DNA of 64,000 nucleotides from assembly GCA_963920765.1 (NCBI GenBank), contig OY987243.1, positions 32,487,060-32,551,059 of the forward strand, read 5' to 3'. Under the pieces are notes generated by a model that saw nothing but the letters and a program-made list of their open reading frames with translations, was not told the DNA's origin and did no database searches. This DNA comes from Ulota crispa (Eukaryota > Streptophyta > Bryopsida > Orthotrichales > Orthotrichaceae). This document shows positions 60,001-64,000 of this stretch, one piece after another (the first letter of the stretch is position 1; every line of letters begins with the position of its first letter). The translations under genes and the position numbers were made by a program.

Positions 60001-60266
60001 CCAAAGACCGCACCATGAGCAGGTCTCAGCCTAACTCCTTGCATTTGAATCTGCAACACAATTTTTACAGCAAGATTTTGACCATTTTAGAAACTGTTCT
60101 TTCCATGAAGAGACTCGAGCGTTTGTAGTGATGCTGGTCACTGAGAACAGCGGTGCAACGTGTGTACAGATTGACAGAAATGCACAGTAAGGAGTATTTG
60201 AAGGAACATGCTGCAGCGCATGCGTGCAAGGACCACCCATACGTTGCAGTTCTGGAAGCGCTATAA
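53910..60266 (+). CDS. AFG1-like mitochondrial AAA ATPase
   Basis: A P-loop ATPase of the AFG1/LACE1/ZapE family. Characterised members act with mitochondrial proteases or membrane insertion in respiratory-chain quality control. Fourteen exons join in frame to 513 residues: 53910-54174, 54670-54752, 55205-55308, 55889-56014, 56179-56248, 56624-56710, 57284-57349, 57477-57569, 57722-57778, 57890-58018, 58190-58280, 59205-59293, 59838-60022 and 60170-60266. Residues 1-88 are Arg- and Ser-rich and look like a mitochondrial presequence. Walker A GGVGTGKT is at 176-183, Walker B ILICIDEF at 237-244 and sensor-like STSNR at 271-275. HFHDFMLSVHSRLQ and DELGFAKDRT are family signatures. Exon 3 was placed by alignment (LQDLFEKL against LQRLYDEL in homologues). 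Exon 6 uses a weak donor (ATG|GTTGAT). It converges with the DUF599 gene. Confidence 0.93.
54243..54591. mobile_element. Mutator-type MITE in AFG1 intron 1
   Basis: Inverted ends of about 48 bases start GGGATTTGCTA and finish TAGCATTTCC, both arms carrying GCTAACG and CACACC. The flanks TTAAGTTTA (54234-54242) and TTAAATTTA (54592-54600) are a 9-bp target duplication with one difference, as expected for Mutator-like elements. Confidence 0.7.
56778..57203. mobile_element. Stowaway-like MITE in AFG1 intron 6
   Basis: The ends CACCCTCTGTCCCCCTAAAA and TTTTTAGAGGGGACAGAGGAAG-type bases are inverted and flanked by TA (56776-56777 and 57204-57205). CCCTCTGTCCC ends with a TA target are typical of plant Stowaway (Tc1/mariner) elements. 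It is 426 bp with no open frame of note. Confidence 0.75.
59625..59672. repeat. Interstitial telomere-like repeats in AFG1 intron 12
   Basis: Six or so imperfect TTTAGGG units lie in a row on the plus strand. The heptamer is the common plant telomere unit. A shorter pair in the other orientation (CCCTAAACCCTAAA) follows just after the gene at about 60281. Confidence 0.8.
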
Positions 60267-60299
60267 ATCCCGTTGTAGAACCCTAAACCCTAAAGTTCT

Positions 60300-61129
60300 T
60301 CAGCACCATCGTTTCGGTAGTGCAAAATTAGTGAAGAAACTTTCGCATGGGCTAGAGTAGCAATCCCTCACTAGCTCCAATTGAAGTCATCACCTTTCAA
60401 GCAAGGCGTTAGGATTATCATGGTTATATTTTACATGCCAATTCAGACGGCGCTCTACAAGGATTCTCTCACAATCATTTAATAATTGATCAATCTTCAT
60501 TTTTTCATAATCTATGTTGCAAGGAAACTACTATGGGTGTCTCAACAATTGCATGTTTACCAGTGTCTGCACTTGTGTGTTGAGAGCGTCAGCACCATCA
60601 TTTCGGTACTGCAAAATTAGCGAAGAAACTTGCGCATGGGCTAGAGTAGCAATCCCTCACTAGATCCAACTGAAATCATCACCTTTCAAGCGAGGTGTTA
60701 GGACTATTATGGTTATATTTTACATGCCAATTTGGACAGCGCTCTACAAGGATTTTCTCATGATCATTTCATTATCTATCACTCTTCATTTTTTCATATC
60801 TATGTTGCAAGGATAACTACCATGTGTGTGTTAAGAGTTGCATGTTTACCAGTGTCTGCACTTGTTTTGAGGAGCTTGAGAGCTTACGCATGGGCTAGAG
60901 TAGCAATCCCTCGCTAGGCGCAATTAAAACCACCTTCCAAGCAAGGTGTTAGGACTATGATGGTTATATTTTACATGCCAATTTGGACGGCGCTCTACAA
61001 GGATTCTCTTATGAGCATTTTATAATTGATCACTCTTCATTTTTTCATATCTATGTTGCAAGGATAACTACTGTGAGTATGTTAAGGGTTGCATTGTTTA
61101 CCAGTGTCTGCACTTGTGTTGAGAGCTTT
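60300..61129. repeat. Threefold tandem repeat between two convergent genes
   Basis: Copies of about 288, 287 and 254 bp start near 60300, 60589 and 60876. Each holds GCATGGGCTAGAGTAGCAAT (60345, 60633, 60888), then TTACATGCCAATT and GTTTACCAGTGTCTGCACTT. The array begins about 30 bases after the AFG1 stop and ends at the DUF599 stop codon, so it must contain the 3' UTRs of both genes. Confidence 0.85.
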
Positions 61130-62912
61130 CTATCGACCAAGCTCCTGGGCGGCTCGGATGCGCATGTCGGAGTGGCTCCAGTGATGATCCGAGCAAGCGG
61201 TGAGGAGGAGGTCGCCGTCGGTAGTTTTTCTGAGATCATGGCAGGGAGCTCTGGAATTGGCACCACCACCGAGAGGGCTGTTCAAAGGGCGAGGAGGCGC
61301 CACGCTGATCCTGTTTGAGGAGTGTTTCCGGAGAAACTCGTCGTCGCTGTCCATGTCGGAGGCGTCGAGGTAGTAGAGCACGGGAACCAGCAGGAGGCAG
61401 CTGCAGAGGACGGCGATGGGGCTGAAGAGCCAGAGCAGCATGGGCACGGCGAAGAAGAAGCCGCGGGTGCCGGCGGTGTAGAAGTTGCACCCCTTGGCCA
61501 GCACGTTGGCGACGTACTCCGGGGAGATGCGGATGGCCATGGCTTCGTGGAGGGGGATGTTGACGAGGAAGTTGACGTGGTTGAGGAAACGCACGGACTG
61601 CGCGTACGAGAAGAAGCTGAAGATGAAGCAGGCGATGATCGCCAGGTACTTGAACCCCTGCAACTTGGGGTTGTCCCCTCCCAGCAGCGGCTGCTTGGTG
61701 CTGAAGTAGGCGCTGCTCATGAACACTGCTGTTGCGGAGCACAACAGGATGGCTGTAGTCGCCATCAGGGAGGATCCCATGATGTTGTTGCGCAGCGTCT
61801 GCACTGCCAGAATGTTCTTCTTATCATTGTCCTGCACACCACTCCTCTCCTCTTGTCATGCACCTTTCCAATTCCAACTAGCAGAGCCTTGTTGTGACTT
61901 AACCCTTAAACGACCAAGCATCCATAGTACATAGTATGTACGCTGCTGTATAACTAGCATTTGCTACCAACAACAAAGTTGTAATTTGGGATCTTGACTA
62001 CCTCGCTAGAACAGCATTGATCTATATTCTAGCTTCTTTGTTGATCTCAAATGTAATAAAGGTGTGGATGCATTCCAAATACAAGAAAAATACATCGTAT
62101 TGTACTGCTTACTACGGGCACTACGGGCTGCTTGGTCCTTTAGGGGTTAAGCCACAGCAAGGCAAGGCATCCATGTTTTTCAAGTTGTTAGACGTAACCT
62201 CAACCTCAGTGGTTGAATCCTGTAAAAGAGAGACGCCATAACGTAAAAAGGCAAGTGCATGAGATATAATCCTGTGGGCTCCATTAGGGTTACGGAGCTC
62301 CACAGACCTTTCTAACCCGTAGTGCAAGGAAACTAGTAAACTGTGCGTGACGCATGACTTCAAGCAAGTTCTGGTAAGAGAGGATATCTAGCCAACATTC
62401 ACTGCTGTTACGTTACGCTTTCGAGTTTTCGAGTTGCCGTGATAGAATCTGCGAGTGTAGAATTCTAAGAGGATGATCATAATGTTCTATCATCTTTAGA
62501 CCTTGAAGGACTAGGCATTTGAAAACAGCCATTCTGACCGATTGTTTCAATAATTGAACAAAAGTACAGAGTCAAGTTTTGTCTCCTGGTTCTTTAGGAG
62601 GTAAGAGACGTGTCTGCTTGATAACATTTGTAAAACGACACTTATCCTGACTTCTGTGTTCAGACTTTAGAGTAAAACTTGTATGAAGCAGTGAGATACA
62701 ATTGAAGTTACAATGAGGCAATGATACTCGGAGTAGAGATGTACCTTCATTATACTTTCCACCCAATGTCGCCTCGCAAGGTGGTTTACTCCCAAAACGG
62801 TTTGCAGGGGTGCATAGCGCACTTTCCATAGCCAGAACAGCTGATATGTGAGAAGGACAATCAATCCAACAGGCACTAAGGTTGCGTCCAATATGCCTTC
62901 TCTGCCATTCAT
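61130..62912 (-). CDS. DUF599 family membrane protein
   Basis: A plant membrane protein family of unknown function. Exon 1 is 62912-62745 and exon 2 is 61831-61130, joining in frame (ESIMK|DNDKKN) to 289 residues. About four to five hydrophobic segments are visible: residues 10-30 (TLVPVGLIVLLTYQLFWLW), about 75-100, about 118-140, and a long one near 178-212 (FFFAVPMLLWLFSPIAVL). Family signatures are NILAVQTLRNNIMGS, RFLNHVNFLVNIPL and YVANVLAKG. The start is the first ATG in this frame. The C-terminal 75 residues after the last membrane segment are longer than I would expect and polar. The intron (61832-62744) carries two small TTAA-type elements. Confidence 0.92.
61899..62150. mobile_element. 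Complete 252-bp TTAA-bounded element in the DUF599 intron
   Basis: It is bounded by TTAA at 61899-61902 and 62147-62150. The inverted ends are TTAACCCTTAAACGACCAAG and the complement of TTAACCCCTAAAGGACCAAG, continuing CATCC against CAGCC. It is among the best-preserved small members of this class in the window. Confidence 0.75.
62496..62605. mobile_element. Degraded TTAA-type element, about 110 bp
   Basis: The ends GACCTTGAAGGACTAGG and CCTGGTTCTTTAGGAGGTAAG-type bases are imperfect inverted repeats like those of 61899-62150, but both TTAA borders are mutated. It lies in the DUF599 intron. Confidence 0.4.
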
Positions 62913-64000
62913 ATTTGCGTGCAACTGCTCCCCACTCCTCAACCAGCCCGATATTACTCACCTGGAACTCAATGTAGTGCAACCTGTAACAGAAGCATTT
63001 TCTCGTGAAACAGGAGATAATCCAATGGTAGCTTCATCCACACACTCACAGTAGAAATTCTTCGTCATCCAGCTATGGCGGCAATCAATGCTCAACTCGC
63101 CTTTACGACTTCAAAATCTTCTCTGGAAATATTCGATGAAGTGGCCAATTCTGCACTCAGGGAGAGACCATGGAAGAGCTCTATTGCAATGGTTTTTTCG
63201 ACTGCCTCACAGATTCTGTGAGTGACGAGTTAAAAATCCGGAGTGCATGTCTGGTTCAAACCCTAATTGTCCACTAAAATGCGCAACTCAAGCAATTCTT
63301 GGCTGCTTCTTCACAAAACAGCTTCTACTGAAAATTCAGATTCCTCCAAATGTAATGCCCTCTCAATCTGCCTGCGACACAAGATTTGCGAGAAGCAGAT
63401 CATCAAACGGGACGCAATTTTACAAGTGCAGCACATGTGTCAACCATTCTTGCTCCTCATTCACGACTCTCTGTTTTCTCAGTTTGAGTACACAAAACAT
63501 GCACATGTTCGATATACCACAGATTCAATCCCGCCATCGCAATCGCTCTCCAAAAACTCCCGAAAACTCTCCAGCACCGAAATCAACGCTCCAAAATTGA
63601 GCACAAAATGGAAGTACCAAATGTATCTCTGGACACACTTTTCAGCGGCGGCGTTCGCATTCTTCATCACTTAAGTCTCTCTCAATGGCGTTATGTTACA
63701 AGCATGCGAACGAGGCGTAAGCACCACAGACTGTACGTGACACGAAACACATGCCACAACCAGTTCAATTCAAAACATTCTACAATCCGATCCATAGAAT
63801 CAATCGGTCCATTCAAAATCAACATCAGACAAAGAAACGAAAGTGAAAAGGTGATTGAATCTTTATGGAGTGTCTTACATTACGTTATACTCTCTTGGAA
63901 GAGCGTGTAAGTAATTTGTGATCGTGGTAAAGTCATGAACTATCAGCCGCAATTTGGAAATGAATGCCCGCTAATCACGGAGAGTAGTGGCAGTGATTGT
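62913..64000. other. 5' flank of the DUF599 gene, no further gene recognised
   Basis: This is unique-looking, moderately GC DNA. The plus strand has short open frames at 63075-63212 (MAAINAQLAFTTSKSS...) and 63608-63910 (MEVPNVSLDTLFSGG...). The second is 100 codons long and reaches close to the window end. Neither has a motif I recognise. One could be the first exon of a divergent gene continuing beyond the window. Confidence 0.3.

Overview
This is nuclear DNA of a land plant. The evidence is many-exon genes with GT-AG introns, a peroxisomal photorespiratory hydroxypyruvate reductase, plant-type telomere motifs (TTTAGGG) and plant transposon classes (CACTA, Tourist-like, Stowaway-like and Mutator-like). 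Exons are near 50% GC or higher, while intergenic DNA is strongly AT-rich. I cannot name the species. A non-flowering lineage such as a bryophyte or lycophyte is only an impression. One 200-base run of N (22107-22306) marks an assembly gap.

Layout: 1-1.5 kb holds small transposable elements. 1.8-7.7 kb is a complete 13-exon hydroxypyruvate reductase gene (HPR1-type, + strand). 7.7-48.2 kb is a gene-poor block of nested and tandem non-autonomous elements, long inverted repeats and three (AT)n arrays. It contains one isolated tRNA-Val(CAC) at 24.2 kb and one GC-rich, partly resolved hypothetical gene at 28.1-29.3 kb. 48.9-51.9 kb is a 6-exon short-chain dehydrogenase with a targeting-like N-terminus (+). 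53.9-60.3 kb is a 14-exon AFG1-like mitochondrial AAA ATPase (+). 61.1-62.9 kb is a 2-exon DUF599 membrane protein (-), convergent with AFG1 across a triplicated repeat. The last kilobase is its 5' flank with no recognised gene.

The reconstructed genes have no shared pathway. HPR reduces hydroxypyruvate in photorespiration, AFG1-like proteins act in mitochondrial protein quality control, and the other two are generic families. The most notable finding is a set of short elements whose inverted ends begin about CCCCTAAA and are bounded by TTAA. One copy (18558-19208) sits in one arm of a larger inverted-repeat element. The other arm preserves the matching empty site, which shows that insertion duplicated TTAA. 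That is the signature of piggyBac or Kolobok transposons, which are not the usual source of plant MITEs. No transposase gene was found in the window.
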